From the NCBI GenBank assembly GCA_049890295.1, contig JBMHBP010000023.1, forward strand, positions 1-64,000: 64,000 bases of DNA. The letters run 5' to 3'. This DNA comes from GCA-2862585 sp049890295. GTDB taxonomy: Bacteria > Bacteroidota > Bacteroidia > Flavobacteriales > UBA7312. The position numbers and the translations under genes were made by a program. The notes beneath the pieces are model-generated. The model was given only the letters and a program-made list of their open reading frames with translations. It had not been told where the DNA came from and did not search any database. This document shows, piece by piece, positions 44,153 through 53,332 of the stretch; position 1 is the first letter of the stretch, and the number at the start of each line of letters is the position of its first letter.

Positions 44153-44767
44153 ATGCATATAGCTATCGCTGGAAACATAGGTTCAGGTAAAACGACCTTA
44201 ACAACACTACTTTCTAAACATTATGATTGGCAACCACAGTTTGAAGATGTAGATGATAACCCTTATTTAAACGACTTCTACAAAGACATGCAAAGATGGT
44301 CTTTCAACCTACAAATTTATTTTCTAAACAGTCGATTTAACCAAGTACAAGAAATTCACCAACAAGAAAAGGATATCATTCAAGACAGAACAATTTATGA
44401 AGATGCACATATTTTTGCCCCAAACTTACATGCCATGGGATTAATGAGTACTAGAGATTTTGATAACTACCGGAATCTTTTCAACTCTATGAACAACTTT
44501 ATTCCGGCACCTAACCTACTCATTTACCTTCGTTCCTCTGTATCTAACCTTGTTGAACAAATACAAAAAAGAGGAAGGGATTATGAAAACTCAATACGTA
44601 TTGATTATTTATCACGTCTAAATGAAAGGTATGAGGCTTGGATAAGTTCTTACAAAAACGGTAAACTACTAATTATAGATGTAGATAAACTAGATTTTCA
44701 AAATAACAAAGAAGATCTTGGTTTTATTATCGATAAGATTGATGCGGAAATAAATGGTTTATTTTAG
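44153..44767 (+). CDS. Deoxynucleoside kinase (dNK family, complete motifs)
   Basis: A 204-residue kinase for salvage of deoxynucleosides. The P-loop GNIGSGKT is at 7-14. The base/sugar site FEDVDDNPYLNDFYKDMQRW, the intact D-R-T motif QDRTIYEDAHIFAPNL and the LID motif IQKRGRDYENSI are all present. It resembles the bacterial dGuo/dAdo kinases more than dCK. It is a paralogue of the protein at 38114, which lacks the Arg of the D-R-T motif. A strong terminator follows. Confidence 0.92.
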   Translation: MHIAIAGNIGSGKTTLTTLLSKHYDWQPQFEDVDDNPYLNDFYKDMQRWSFNLQIYFLNSRFNQVQEIHQQEKDIIQDRTIYEDAHIFAPNLHAMGLMSTRDFDNYRNLFNSMNNFIPAPNLLIYLRSSVSNLVEQIQKRGRDYENSIRIDYLSRLNERYEAWISSYKNGKLLIIDVDKLDFQNNKEDLGFIIDKIDAEINGLF

Positions 44768-44790
44768 CTAAACCACATAATTATAACTAA

Positions 44791-44819
44791 AAAAAAATCC
44801 AGCAAATGCTGGATTTTTT
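44791..44819. terminator. Bidirectional hairpin terminator
   Basis: The stem ATCCAGCA/TGCTGGAT with loop AA is flanked by an A-run and a T-run. It lies between the dNK gene (plus) and the membrane pyrophosphatase gene (minus). Confidence 0.88.
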
Positions 44820-44845
44820 AAATGGGTTTATAATATCAATTTAAA

Positions 44846-47377
44846 TTACTCGGTAAAATATAACATGCCTTTAGCTGCTTTGTCAACTATTTCAAAGCTA
44901 AACATTGCATCAATTTTTTCAGACTCAGATTTCAAAACTCCTTTTACAGAAAATCTATTACCATCTCTAAAAATTTCTCCGCTTATAAATGACATATCTG
45001 TTGACTGAAAAAATTTGGTTTTGTAAACTAAATTTTGTGGATTAACATTTCTTACTTTAAATTTCATTGCTACAACTGACTCGTTATCATCAACTTTTAC
45101 TTTTAATAGTGAATTATTTATAAATAAAACTTCACCATTTGCTTTATTATTCATTGATAAAGTTAAAGGTAAATCTCCTGTTTCCTGAGATAAAAACACA
45201 AGTTCTTTTTCAACTCTGGTGTTAGTAGGTGTATCTAGACCACTTGAAATCAAAGAAGGGGCAATGACTAAAGCAACAACTGACATCAACTTTAAAAGTA
45301 TATTCAAAGAAGGACCAGAAGTATCTTTAAATGGGTCACCAACTGTATCACCTACAACAGCTGCTTTATGAGCTTCTGAACCTTTTTTACCAGATTCTTC
45401 AATCATTTTTTTAGCGTTATCCCAAGCACCACCAGCATTTGACTGGAAAATAGCCATCAATACACCACATGTCGTAACACCGGCTAAAAGACCACCTAAC
45501 ATTTCGGCACTTCCTAAAAAACCAACAAGCACCGGTACTAAAATTGCTAGTAAACCTGGCATAACCATTTCTTTGATAGAAGCCTGTGTTGATATCTCAA
45601 CACACTTATCGTATTCCGCAATACCATCAGCTGCGTCGAAGATTTTTTTATCTTCAGCTGATGCTTTTGACATGTCTGAATTATTTTTTCTCATTACATC
45701 TAATGCAGCCTTAAGAGCAGGGATATCTCTAAATTGTCTTCTAACTTCTTCAATCATAGCCATAGCTGCTCTTCCTACTGCATTCATTGATAGTGCCGAG
45801 AATACAAAAGGCAACATTCCACCAACCAATAAGCCAGCCATAATTTCTGGTTTAGATACGTCAATAGATTCAATTTTAGCTGTTTTCATGAAAGCTGCAA
45901 AAAGGGCTAGAGCTGTTAAAGCAGCTGAAGCAATTGCAAAACCTTTTCCGATAGCTGCAGTTGTATTTCCAACCGCATCAAGTTTGTCTGTTCTTTCTCT
46001 TACCTCAGGGTCTAATTCGGCCATTTCTGCAATACCACCAGCATTATCAGAAATCGGACCATAAGCATCAACTGCTAACTGAATACCTGTGTTTGCCAAC
46101 ATACCTACAGCTGCAATAGCGATACCATATAAACCAGCAAATTTATGAGAAACCAAAATTGCAGCAGCTATTAAAATAATTGGAATAGCAGTTGACATCA
46201 TTCCTACACCTAAACCTGCAATGATATTCGTTGCAGATCCTGTTTCTGACTGTTTAACAATAGAAGTTACCGGTTTTGTACCTGTACCCGTGTAATATTC
46301 AGTGACTTTACCAACCAATAGACCGGCAACCAAACCAGCAATTGTAGCCCAAAATACACCCATAGCTGTATATTGAACACCACCCTCTATCCAACTCTCG
46401 GGTAACATACTATTTATTATGAAGTATGATGCAATAAGCATTAATCCTGCTGATCCAAATTCACCTATATTCAATGCCGTGTGTGGTGAGCCACCGTCTT
46501 TTACTTTAACAAAAAATGTTCCGATGATAGACATGATAATTCCAACTGCTGCCAAAGCTAAAGGAAGCATTACAGCACCTAAGCCATCAAACTGACTTTG
46601 GAATTCTGGCAATGTAGCATATACCGCTCCTAAAACCATAGTACCAATGATTGATCCTACATATGATTCAAATAAATCGGCTCCCATACCTGCAACATCA
46701 CCAACATTATCCCCTACATTATCCGCAATAGTAGCAGGATTTAAGGGATGATCTTCAGGTATTCCCGCTTCAACTTTACCTACTAAATCAGCTCCAACAT
46801 CAGCAGCTTTTGTATAGATACCACCACCTACACGAGCAAATAAAGCAATAGAAGAAGCACCTAATGAAAAACCTGATAAGACATTTAACACTTCTGTAAT
46901 CTCCCAACCTTGTCCACTATAAATGAAGAACAAAGTGCTTAATCCTAAAACTCCTAGACCAACAACTCCTAAGCCCATCACTGCACCACCAGCAAAAGCA
47001 ACTTCTAATGCTTTTCCTAGTGAAGTTCTGGCAGCGTTAGTTGTTCTAACGTTAGCTTTTGTAGCAACACGCATTCCAATAAAACCTGCTAAGGCAGAAC
47101 AAATAGCTCCTACTATAAATGATACTGCAACCATTCCATTTGAACCTACTTCGTTGCTACCTTTAAAGAATAACAATATAGCGACTGCAAGAACAAACAC
47201 AGAAAGAATTTTATATTCTGCTTTTAAGAACGACATCGCTCCATCAGCAATGTTCTTTGCTATTCTTGACATCTTTTCAGTTCCCTCCTCTTGTTTGGCA
47301 ACCCAAGCGTTTTTCCAAAACACATAGCCTAAAGCTATAATTCCAAACAGAGGTAAATAATCAACAATCATTTCCAT
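44846..47377 (-). CDS. hppA: Membrane ion-translocating pyrophosphatase with C-terminal extension
   Basis: Couples pyrophosphate hydrolysis to H+ and/or Na+ export. About 16 membrane helices are seen, with the PPi site GGGIYTKAADVGADLVGKVE, IADNVGDNVGDVAGMGADLF and the later DNAGGIAEMAEL. GNTTAAIGKG (470 on) has Ala474 where K+-independent enzymes have Lys, so it is predicted to need K+. Normal enzymes end near SVVALVIAP; here about 129 residues follow from residue 715, beta-rich and charged, probably periplasmic. Ion choice cannot be decided by eye. It is 31 bp downstream of pdhB. Confidence 0.94.
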   Translation of the reverse strand: MEMIVDYLPLFGIIALGYVFWKNAWVAKQEEGTEKMSRIAKNIADGAMSFLKAEYKILSVFVLAVAILLFFKGSNEVGSNGMVAVSFIVGAICSALAGFIGMRVATKANVRTTNAARTSLGKALEVAFAGGAVMGLGVVGLGVLGLSTLFFIYSGQGWEITEVLNVLSGFSLGASSIALFARVGGGIYTKAADVGADLVGKVEAGIPEDHPLNPATIADNVGDNVGDVAGMGADLFESYVGSIIGTMVLGAVYATLPEFQSQFDGLGAVMLPLALAAVGIIMSIIGTFFVKVKDGGSPHTALNIGEFGSAGLMLIASYFIINSMLPESWIEGGVQYTAMGVFWATIAGLVAGLLVGKVTEYYTGTGTKPVTSIVKQSETGSATNIIAGLGVGMMSTAIPIILIAAAILVSHKFAGLYGIAIAAVGMLANTGIQLAVDAYGPISDNAGGIAEMAELDPEVRERTDKLDAVGNTTAAIGKGFAIASAALTALALFAAFMKTAKIESIDVSKPEIMAGLLVGGMLPFVFSALSMNAVGRAAMAMIEEVRRQFRDIPALKAALDVMRKNNSDMSKASAEDKKIFDAADGIAEYDKCVEISTQASIKEMVMPGLLAILVPVLVGFLGSAEMLGGLLAGVTTCGVLMAIFQSNAGGAWDNAKKMIEESGKKGSEAHKAAVVGDTVGDPFKDTSGPSLNILLKLMSVVALVIAPSLISSGLDTPTNTRVEKELVFLSQETGDLPLTLSMNNKANGEVLFINNSLLKVKVDDNESVVAMKFKVRNVNPQNLVYKTKFFQSTDMSFISGEIFRDGNRFSVKGVLKSESEKIDAMFSFEIVDKAAKGMLYFTE

Positions 47378-47408
47378 ATTATAAGATTTTAATTTAGTTT
47401 AAGTTATA

Positions 47409-48389
47409 TTAGTGTGAATAGGTTACTTCTTTAACCGCTTTAATAAGCTTATCTTTATTAGGCAAGAATGCATCAACTAAGGTTGGGGCGTAAGCCATTG
47501 GTGTATCTAAGCAAGTAACACGTTTAACTGGGGCATCAAGAAAATCAAATGCTTCAGTTTGAACTTTATAGCTAATTTCTGTAGCAATTGACCCTAGTGG
47601 CCATGATTCTTCAAGTACAACTAATCGATTTGTTTTCTTAACAGATTCGATTACGGTATCATAATCAATTGGTCGTACTGTTCTCAGATCAATAACCTCT
47701 GCCTCTATTCCTTGTTCTGCTAATTCATCAGCCGCTTTATAGGCTTCTTTGATAATTTTTCCAAATGATACAATCGTAACGTCACTTCCTTGACGCTTCA
47801 CCTCTGCTACTCCAATTGGCAGTAAGTATTCACCCTCAGGAATTTCACCTTTATCACCATACATTTGCTCTGACTCCATAAATATCACGGGATCATTGTC
47901 TCTAATAGCGGATTTTAATAACCCTTTGGCATCATAGGGATTTGAAGGTACTACCACTTTCAAACCTGGACAATTAGCGTACCAACTTTCAAGGGCTTGT
48001 GAATGAGTAGCACCCAATTGACCGGCAGATGCTGTAGGACCTCTGAATACAATTGGAATTGGGAATTGCCCACCTGACATTTGTCTCATCTTGGCGGCAT
48101 TACTGATAATTTGATCGATGGCTACAAGTGAAAAGTTGAATGTCATAAACTCAATAATTGGCCTCAAACCATTCATAGCAGAGCCAACACCAATTCCAGC
48201 AAATCCTAATTCTGAAATAGGCGTATCAATAACACGTTTATCACCAAACTCATCAAGCATACCTTTTGATGCCTTGTAAGCACCATTATATTCCGCTACC
48301 TCTTCACCCATTAGATAAATTGATTCATCACGGCGCATTTCTTCGCTCATGGCTTCACAAACAGCTTCTCTGAATTGTACTTCTCTCAT
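47409..48389 (-). CDS. pdhB: Pyruvate dehydrogenase E1 component, beta subunit
   Basis: The thiamine-diphosphate-binding beta chain of the E1 heterotetramer, giving acetyl-CoA with E2 and E3. The 326-residue protein has REAVCEAMSEEM, MGEEVAEYNGAYKASKGM, DTPISELGFAGIGVG and GATHSQALESWYANCPGLKV. The C-terminal transketolase domain includes VVLEESWPLGSIATEI. The alpha subunit is not adjacent, which is usual in Flavobacteriales. It is read from a good -33/-7 promoter at 48419-48448. Confidence 0.95.
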   Translation of the reverse strand: MREVQFREAVCEAMSEEMRRDESIYLMGEEVAEYNGAYKASKGMLDEFGDKRVIDTPISELGFAGIGVGSAMNGLRPIIEFMTFNFSLVAIDQIISNAAKMRQMSGGQFPIPIVFRGPTASAGQLGATHSQALESWYANCPGLKVVVPSNPYDAKGLLKSAIRDNDPVIFMESEQMYGDKGEIPEGEYLLPIGVAEVKRQGSDVTIVSFGKIIKEAYKAADELAEQGIEAEVIDLRTVRPIDYDTVIESVKKTNRLVVLEESWPLGSIATEISYKVQTEAFDFLDAPVKRVTCLDTPMAYAPTLVDAFLPNKDKLIKAVKEVTYSH

Positions 48390-48418
48390 TTAGTAAAACT
48401 AACTTATCATTAAGCTCG

Positions 48419-48448
48419 CAAAAATAACATTTTTTACAAACTGACAAA
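48419..48448 (-). promoter_or_regulatory. -33/-7 promoter of pdhB(-hppA)
   Basis: On the minus strand TTTG (48445-48448), an 18-bp spacer and TATTTTTG (48419-48426) match the Bacteroidota consensus. The pdhB start codon is 29 bp downstream. Confidence 0.7.
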
Positions 48449-48498
48449 GACCTATTTACATTATTAAAACATTGTTAATACTTATGTGTTGTTCTGGT

Positions 48499-48528
48499 AT
48501 TGATAATCGGTCAAAAATCTTATTTTTG
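48499..48528 (+). promoter_or_regulatory. -33/-7 promoter of etfBA
   Basis: ATTG (48499-48502), an 18-bp spacer and TATTTTTG (48521-48528) lie 26 bp before the etfB ATG. It is back to back with the pdhB promoter, about 50 bp away. Confidence 0.68.
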
Positions 48529-48554
48529 CGAAGCACAATTAACACAAAATTAAA

Positions 48555-49301
48555 ATGAACATATTAGTATGTATTAGTAACGTTCCTGATACAACCTCAA
48601 AAATTGAATTTACAGAAGACGCCACAGCTTTTAAAACGGATGGTATTCAATTTATTATAAATCCCTACGATGAGTTTGGATTAACTAAAGCAATAAAATT
48701 GAGAGAAGTTCATGGTGGGAAGGTAACTGTTGCTCATGTAGGGCTAAACACAAGCGAACCTACCCTGAGAAAAGCACTAGCAATTGGTGCAGATGATGCT
48801 ATAAGAGTTGATATTGAACCAAAAGATAGTTTTGTCGTAGCTAAAGAATTATCAGCTATCATTACACAAAACAAATATGATGTTGTGATTTGCGGAAGAG
48901 AATCTATAGACTATAACAACGGAGCTGTACCAGCTATGATAGCTGAATTATTAGACTTACCATTTATAAACGCATGTATCGGTCTTGAATTAGAAGGCTC
49001 AACAGTAAAATTAGAAAGAGAAATAGAGGGTGGAAAGGAAAAAGTCAATGCCAACTTACCAATTATTATAGGCGGTCAGAAAGGTCTAGTAGAAGAGTCG
49101 GACTTACTTATCCCAAACATGAGAGGTATTATGACTGCAAGAACAAAACCATTAACTGTTGTTGAAGGCTCAAGTACCGGAAATAAATCCTTGTCAATAT
49201 CTTTTGAAAAACCTCAAGCAAAGCAAAATTGTATAATGGTAGAGAATGGACAAGAAAAAGAATTAGTAACCTTACTTCACCAAGAAGCAAAAGTAATATA
49301 G
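48555..49301 (+). CDS. etfB: Electron transfer flavoprotein, beta subunit
   Basis: Accepts electrons from acyl-CoA dehydrogenases together with EtfA. The 248-residue protein has MNILVCISNVPDTTSKIEF, the AMP-site region VVICGRESIDYNNGAVPAMI and the recognition loop LPIIIGGQKGLVEESDL preceding the dehydrogenase contact. A -33/-7 promoter lies at 48499. It is followed by etfA after 1 bp. Confidence 0.95.
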   Translation: MNILVCISNVPDTTSKIEFTEDATAFKTDGIQFIINPYDEFGLTKAIKLREVHGGKVTVAHVGLNTSEPTLRKALAIGADDAIRVDIEPKDSFVVAKELSAIITQNKYDVVICGRESIDYNNGAVPAMIAELLDLPFINACIGLELEGSTVKLEREIEGGKEKVNANLPIIIGGQKGLVEESDLLIPNMRGIMTARTKPLTVVEGSSTGNKSLSISFEKPQAKQNCIMVENGQEKELVTLLHQEAKVI

Positions 49302-49302
49302 T

Positions 49303-50268
49303 ATGTCAGTAGTAGTATTTGCAGAAAGTAATGATGGCCACTTCAAAAAGGGAACCTTTGAAACCCTAACCTATGCCAAAGACATAGCTCAAAGCTTTGG
49401 TTTAGATTGTATAGCGGTATCGATTGGAAGTTTAAATGATGATATCCAAAAGCTATCTGGCTATGGAGTTGATACAATCATTAGTTTTTCGAGTGACATA
49501 GACGCTTGCGACAGTAAGGGATATGCAGCAATATTATCAAAAGTTGCTGAAGATCATGGTGCTCAACTATTTATTCTTTCAAATAGTAATTTAGGCCGTT
49601 CAATTGGACCAAGAATTGCCGTTAGAATGAATGCAGCATACATTAGCAACGCAATTGAAGTTCCATCCAATGATACTTCCTTACGTGTAAAAAAGAAGTC
49701 ATTTTCATCCAAGGCTTTGGAAATTTGTGAGAGTAGTGCCGAAAAAACAGTCATTTCATTGTCGCCAAACGCTTATAAAACTACAGAGAATTCAAATCCA
49801 AACTGTCAAGTTAAAAATATTGAAAGTGCATTAGAATCCTCCAATGTTACATATGAAAGTACCGAAAAAGCTAGTGGAACAATTTCTTTAGCTGAAGCCG
49901 AAATTGTTGTTTCTGCTGGTCGTGGACTAAAGGGTCCTGATAATTGGGGAATGATTGAAGAATTGGCCGATTTGTTAGAAGCTGGAACTGCCTGCTCTAA
50001 GCCAGTTTCCGACATAGGATGGAGGCCACACGGTGAACACGTTGGTCAAACTGGAAAAGCAATTGCACCAAATCTATATATAGCCATTGGTATTTCTGGA
50101 GCTATTCAGCATTTAGCAGGTGTAAATTCATCAAAAGTAATTGTTGCAATTAATACTGATCCTGACGCACCTTTTTTCAAAGCAGCCGATTATGGGATAG
50201 TAGGTGATGCTTTTGAAGTTGTACCTAGGCTTATTGAAGAAATAAAAGCCTTCAAGTCATCTAATTAA
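49303..50268 (+). CDS. etfA: Electron transfer flavoprotein, alpha subunit
   Basis: The FAD-carrying partner of EtfB. The 321-residue protein has the C-terminal FAD domain with VVSAGRGLKGPDNWGMIEEL, PVSDIGWRPHGEHVGQTGKA, IAIGISGAIQHLAGV and INTDPDAPFFKAADYGIVGD, all family signatures. It is coupled to the next gene by TAATG (stop and start share one A). Confidence 0.96.
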   Translation: MSVVVFAESNDGHFKKGTFETLTYAKDIAQSFGLDCIAVSIGSLNDDIQKLSGYGVDTIISFSSDIDACDSKGYAAILSKVAEDHGAQLFILSNSNLGRSIGPRIAVRMNAAYISNAIEVPSNDTSLRVKKKSFSSKALEICESSAEKTVISLSPNAYKTTENSNPNCQVKNIESALESSNVTYESTEKASGTISLAEAEIVVSAGRGLKGPDNWGMIEELADLLEAGTACSKPVSDIGWRPHGEHVGQTGKAIAPNLYIAIGISGAIQHLAGVNSSKVIVAINTDPDAPFFKAADYGIVGDAFEVVPRLIEEIKAFKSSN

Positions 50269-50858
50269 TGAAGCTTATTCAACTCGATATAGTTGGGCTT
50301 TCCAATAGCCAAACACAATCAGGAGCATTTGCTCTTGTTCTAGGTGAAGTTCAAGGCACTAGAAGATTACCAATAGTAATTGGTAACTTTGAAGCTAAAG
50401 CCATTGCAATAGCATTAGATAGTGAGTTTAAAAGTCAACGGCCAATTACGCACGACCTATTCAGAACTTTATGCAAAGGCTATGACATAGTCATAAAAAA
50501 AATTGTCATCAGCTCTATAAATTCTGGAGGTATATTTTCATCTATTATTTATTGCACCGATATAAACGGTAAAGAAATTGAAATAGATTCCAGAACATCA
50601 GACGCTGTTGCCATTGCTATCCGATTTAAAGCACCCATTTTCACTTATGAAGCTATTTTGAGTAAAGCAGGTATTGTTCTTGACAAGGATGTTTCCAAAA
50701 CCAAGTCAATAGAAACTGAATCCAATGAGGAAAGTAATAATAACGACTTTTCGAGTTTAAGTAACAATGAGTTAAAAGAATCATTAGAGTCTGCCATTGA
50801 AAATGAAAATTATGAATTAGCCTCTAAGCTAAGAGATGAATTGAAAAATCGAGAATAG
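50268..50858 (+). CDS. Bifunctional nuclease (DUF151) with C-terminal UVR motif
   Basis: A 196-residue protein. The N-terminal DUF151/BFN domain has LVLGEVQGTRRLPIVIGNFE, RPITHDLFRTLC and DSRTSDAVAIAIRFKAPIFT. Homologues are called bifunctional RNase/DNase, though the activity is poorly settled. The C-terminal ~35 residues contain a UvrB/UvrC-type helical motif (NNELKESLESAIENENYELA). It is translated through a TAATG junction with etfA, and the nucleoside transporter follows after 5 bp. Confidence 0.88.
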   Translation: MKLIQLDIVGLSNSQTQSGAFALVLGEVQGTRRLPIVIGNFEAKAIAIALDSEFKSQRPITHDLFRTLCKGYDIVIKKIVISSINSGGIFSSIIYCTDINGKEIEIDSRTSDAVAIAIRFKAPIFTYEAILSKAGIVLDKDVSKTKSIETESNEESNNNDFSSLSNNELKESLESAIENENYELASKLRDELKNRE

Positions 50859-50863
50859 TAGCG

Positions 50864-52534
50864 ATGATAAGATTACTTTACATACTAATTTTGAGCAGTT
50901 TGAACTTGAGTGTTTTCGCTCAAAACATTGATGGTAATTGGCGTTTCAAGAATATTTCTAATGTAAATGACACTTTACCACTCAGAACAATAGTTGAGAG
51001 TGATTACATGAAAATTAATGACGACAGCACATTTCAATATGAGTTGTCCGCAATCGATTTAAGGGCATCCGGAGACTGGAGGGTTGAAAATAATATTCTA
51101 CAGTTAAAATATAATTTACCAACTGATACTATTAGGGAATATCAAATACGTTTTGATGAGAATCAACTAGTGCTAACCGAAAATAATATTGAGTATTCAT
51201 TTGTTAAGTCAGTTGATAAAAAGTCTACCAATAGTGGTTTTGATTTTAAAAGTATATTAAGAGGACTTTTAGGCATCATTATTTTGATAGGCATAGCCTT
51301 TATTTTAAGTAGAAATAGGCAAAAGATTGACTGGAATATCGTCTGGAAAGGACTATTTATACAAATAATCTTTGCAGTTGCAATTTTAAAAGTTCCTTTC
51401 GTTCAAAAAATATTTGATAGTCTTAGTGCAGTCTTCGTTACTGTACTAGCTTTCACAAGAGAAGGCTCCTTATTTTTATTTGGAGGCCTTATTGATAATA
51501 TAGACTCATTTGGCTATATATTCGCTTTTCAAGTATTACCCACTATTATTTTCTTTTCAGCACTTACTAGCGTGTTATTTTATTATGGTATACTACAAAA
51601 GATAGTTTACTTTTTTGCAGTTTTAATGAAAAAAACATTGAAGCTGTCAGGGGCAGAAAGTCTATCAGCTATAGGCAATATTTTTTTAGGTCAAACCGAG
51701 TCCCCGCTATTGATAAAGCCTTACATTAAAAGCATGACACTTTCTGAGCTATTGTGTCTAATGAGTGGTGGAATGGCCACCATTGCAGGTGGGGTTTTAG
51801 CTGCATACATTGGTTTTTTAGGTGGTTCAGATCCTATTCAACAATTATACTTCGCCAAACATCTTTTGGCGGCATCCGTGATGTCAGCACCAGCGGCAGT
51901 AGTAGCTGCTAAAATTCTTTTGCCAGAAACTGAAGATGTTAATCAGGATATGACTATCACTGACGAGCAGCTTGGAAGTAATGTCTTAGAAGCTATTAGT
52001 ATTGGTACAACCCAAGGCGTTAAACTAGCTGTGAATGTCGGAGCAATGCTATTAGTTTTTATTGCTTTCATAGCAATGATAAACTATTTCCTAAATCAAT
52101 TTGTAGGAGATTTAACAGGTATAAATCAATGGGTAGAACGGTTTACAGATGGTCAATATACTAACCTCAGCCTAGAATTTTTACTAGGTTATATTTTCGC
52201 TCCTATATCATGGGTATTGGGCGTATGTAAAGAAGATATTATTTTAGTTGGACAATTACTGGGTGAAAAAACCATTCTCAACGAATTTGTTGCCTATGTC
52301 TCATTAGGAGAATTAAAGAGCAGCGGTCAATTTTTTGAAGAAAAATCTATAATTATAGCAACATACGTATTGTGTGGATTTGCTAATTTTGCTTCAATAG
52401 GTATTCAGATTGGAGGAATTGGCGTGTTAGCACCCTCCAGAATAAAAGATTTATCAAAACTTGGCATTTTAGCATTAATAGCTGGCACCTTTGCTTGTTT
52501 ATTCACCGCTGTAATTGTAGGAATGATTTTATAA
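50864..52534 (+). CDS. Concentrative nucleoside transporter (NupC/CNT) with exported lipocalin-like N-terminal domain
   Basis: Imports nucleosides with an ion gradient. The 556-residue protein opens with a cleavable-looking signal (LYILILSSLNLSVFAQ). About 100 residues of beta structure follow (IDGNWRFKNISN, IDLRASGDWRVENNILQLKY), resembling a lipocalin-type barrel. The CNT membrane core begins near 135 with gate and core motifs FLGQTESPLLIKPYIKSMTL, LMSGGMATIAGGVLAAYIG and ILVGQLLGEKTILNEFVAY. Typical NupC is about 400 residues. It lies 3 bp before thyA, which fits thymidylate or nucleoside supply. Confidence 0.92.
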   Translation: MIRLLYILILSSLNLSVFAQNIDGNWRFKNISNVNDTLPLRTIVESDYMKINDDSTFQYELSAIDLRASGDWRVENNILQLKYNLPTDTIREYQIRFDENQLVLTENNIEYSFVKSVDKKSTNSGFDFKSILRGLLGIIILIGIAFILSRNRQKIDWNIVWKGLFIQIIFAVAILKVPFVQKIFDSLSAVFVTVLAFTREGSLFLFGGLIDNIDSFGYIFAFQVLPTIIFFSALTSVLFYYGILQKIVYFFAVLMKKTLKLSGAESLSAIGNIFLGQTESPLLIKPYIKSMTLSELLCLMSGGMATIAGGVLAAYIGFLGGSDPIQQLYFAKHLLAASVMSAPAAVVAAKILLPETEDVNQDMTITDEQLGSNVLEAISIGTTQGVKLAVNVGAMLLVFIAFIAMINYFLNQFVGDLTGINQWVERFTDGQYTNLSLEFLLGYIFAPISWVLGVCKEDIILVGQLLGEKTILNEFVAYVSLGELKSSGQFFEEKSIIIATYVLCGFANFASIGIQIGGIGVLAPSRIKDLSKLGILALIAGTFACLFTAVIVGMIL

Positions 52535-52537
52535 GAT

Positions 52538-53332
52538 ATGCAACAATATTTAGATTTAATGACAAGAGTGATGAATCAAGGCACTCTGAAAAAAGACAGA
52601 ACAGGAACTGGCACGAAAAGTGTTTTTGGTCATCAAATGCGATTTGATTTATCAAAAGGATTTCCATGTGTAACTACCAAGAAACTACATTTACGGTCAA
52701 TTATTCACGAGTTATTATGGTTTCTTAAAGGAGATACCAATATCCAATATCTAAAAGATAACGGTGTCCGTATATGGGATGAATGGGCTGATGAAAATGG
52801 AGATTTAGGTCATGTCTATGGCTATCAATGGCGTAGCTGGCCGACTCCTAATGGTAAACATATTGATCAAATAAGTCAAGTCTTAGATCAAATTAAAAAT
52901 AACCCTGACAGCAGAAGAATGATTGTCAGTGCTTGGAATGTAGGTGAGATAGAAAATATGGCACTTCCTCCATGTCATGCTTTTTTTCAGTTTTATGTTG
53001 CCGATGGAAAGTTATCTTGTCAATTGTACCAACGAAGTGCGGATATCTTTTTAGGAGTACCATTTAATATTGCCTCATACGCCTTATTAACTATGATGAT
53101 GGCTCAAGTTTGTAATTTACAATTAGGTGACTTTGTTCATACCTTAGGAGATGCTCATATATACAGCAATCACTTTGAACAAACAAAACTTCAACTGAGT
53201 AGAGACCCCCGTCCACTACCTACAATGAAAATCAACCCAGAGGTGAACTCTATTTTTGATTTTAAATACGAAGATTTTGAGCTTCAAAACTACGACTCAC
53301 ACCCACATATTAAAGGAAAAGTAGCCGTCTAA
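52538..53332 (+). CDS. thyA: Thymidylate synthase
   Basis: Methylates dUMP to dTMP using methylene-tetrahydrofolate. At 264 residues it matches the E. coli enzyme in length. Seen are the phosphate-binding RTGTGTKSVFGHQMRFDL, the nucleophile Cys in LPPCHAFFQFYV, CQLYQRSADIFLGVPFNIAS and HTLGDAHIYSNHFEQ. The stop shares a base with the next start (TAATG). folA lies one gene further on. Confidence 0.97.
   Translation: MQQYLDLMTRVMNQGTLKKDRTGTGTKSVFGHQMRFDLSKGFPCVTTKKLHLRSIIHELLWFLKGDTNIQYLKDNGVRIWDEWADENGDLGHVYGYQWRSWPTPNGKHIDQISQVLDQIKNNPDSRRMIVSAWNVGEIENMALPPCHAFFQFYVADGKLSCQLYQRSADIFLGVPFNIASYALLTMMMAQVCNLQLGDFVHTLGDAHIYSNHFEQTKLQLSRDPRPLPTMKINPEVNSIFDFKYEDFELQNYDSHPHIKGKVAV

Noticed and set aside
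45573..46064. Open frame of 163 codons antisense to hppA
   Set aside because: It is a shadow of the Ala/Gly-rich pyrophosphatase helices; the hppA frame has all motifs and the antisense product is only low-complexity.
46923..47327. Open frame of 134 codons antisense to the N-terminal part of hppA
   Set aside because: Same reason: composition-driven, no domain, no promoter or start signal.
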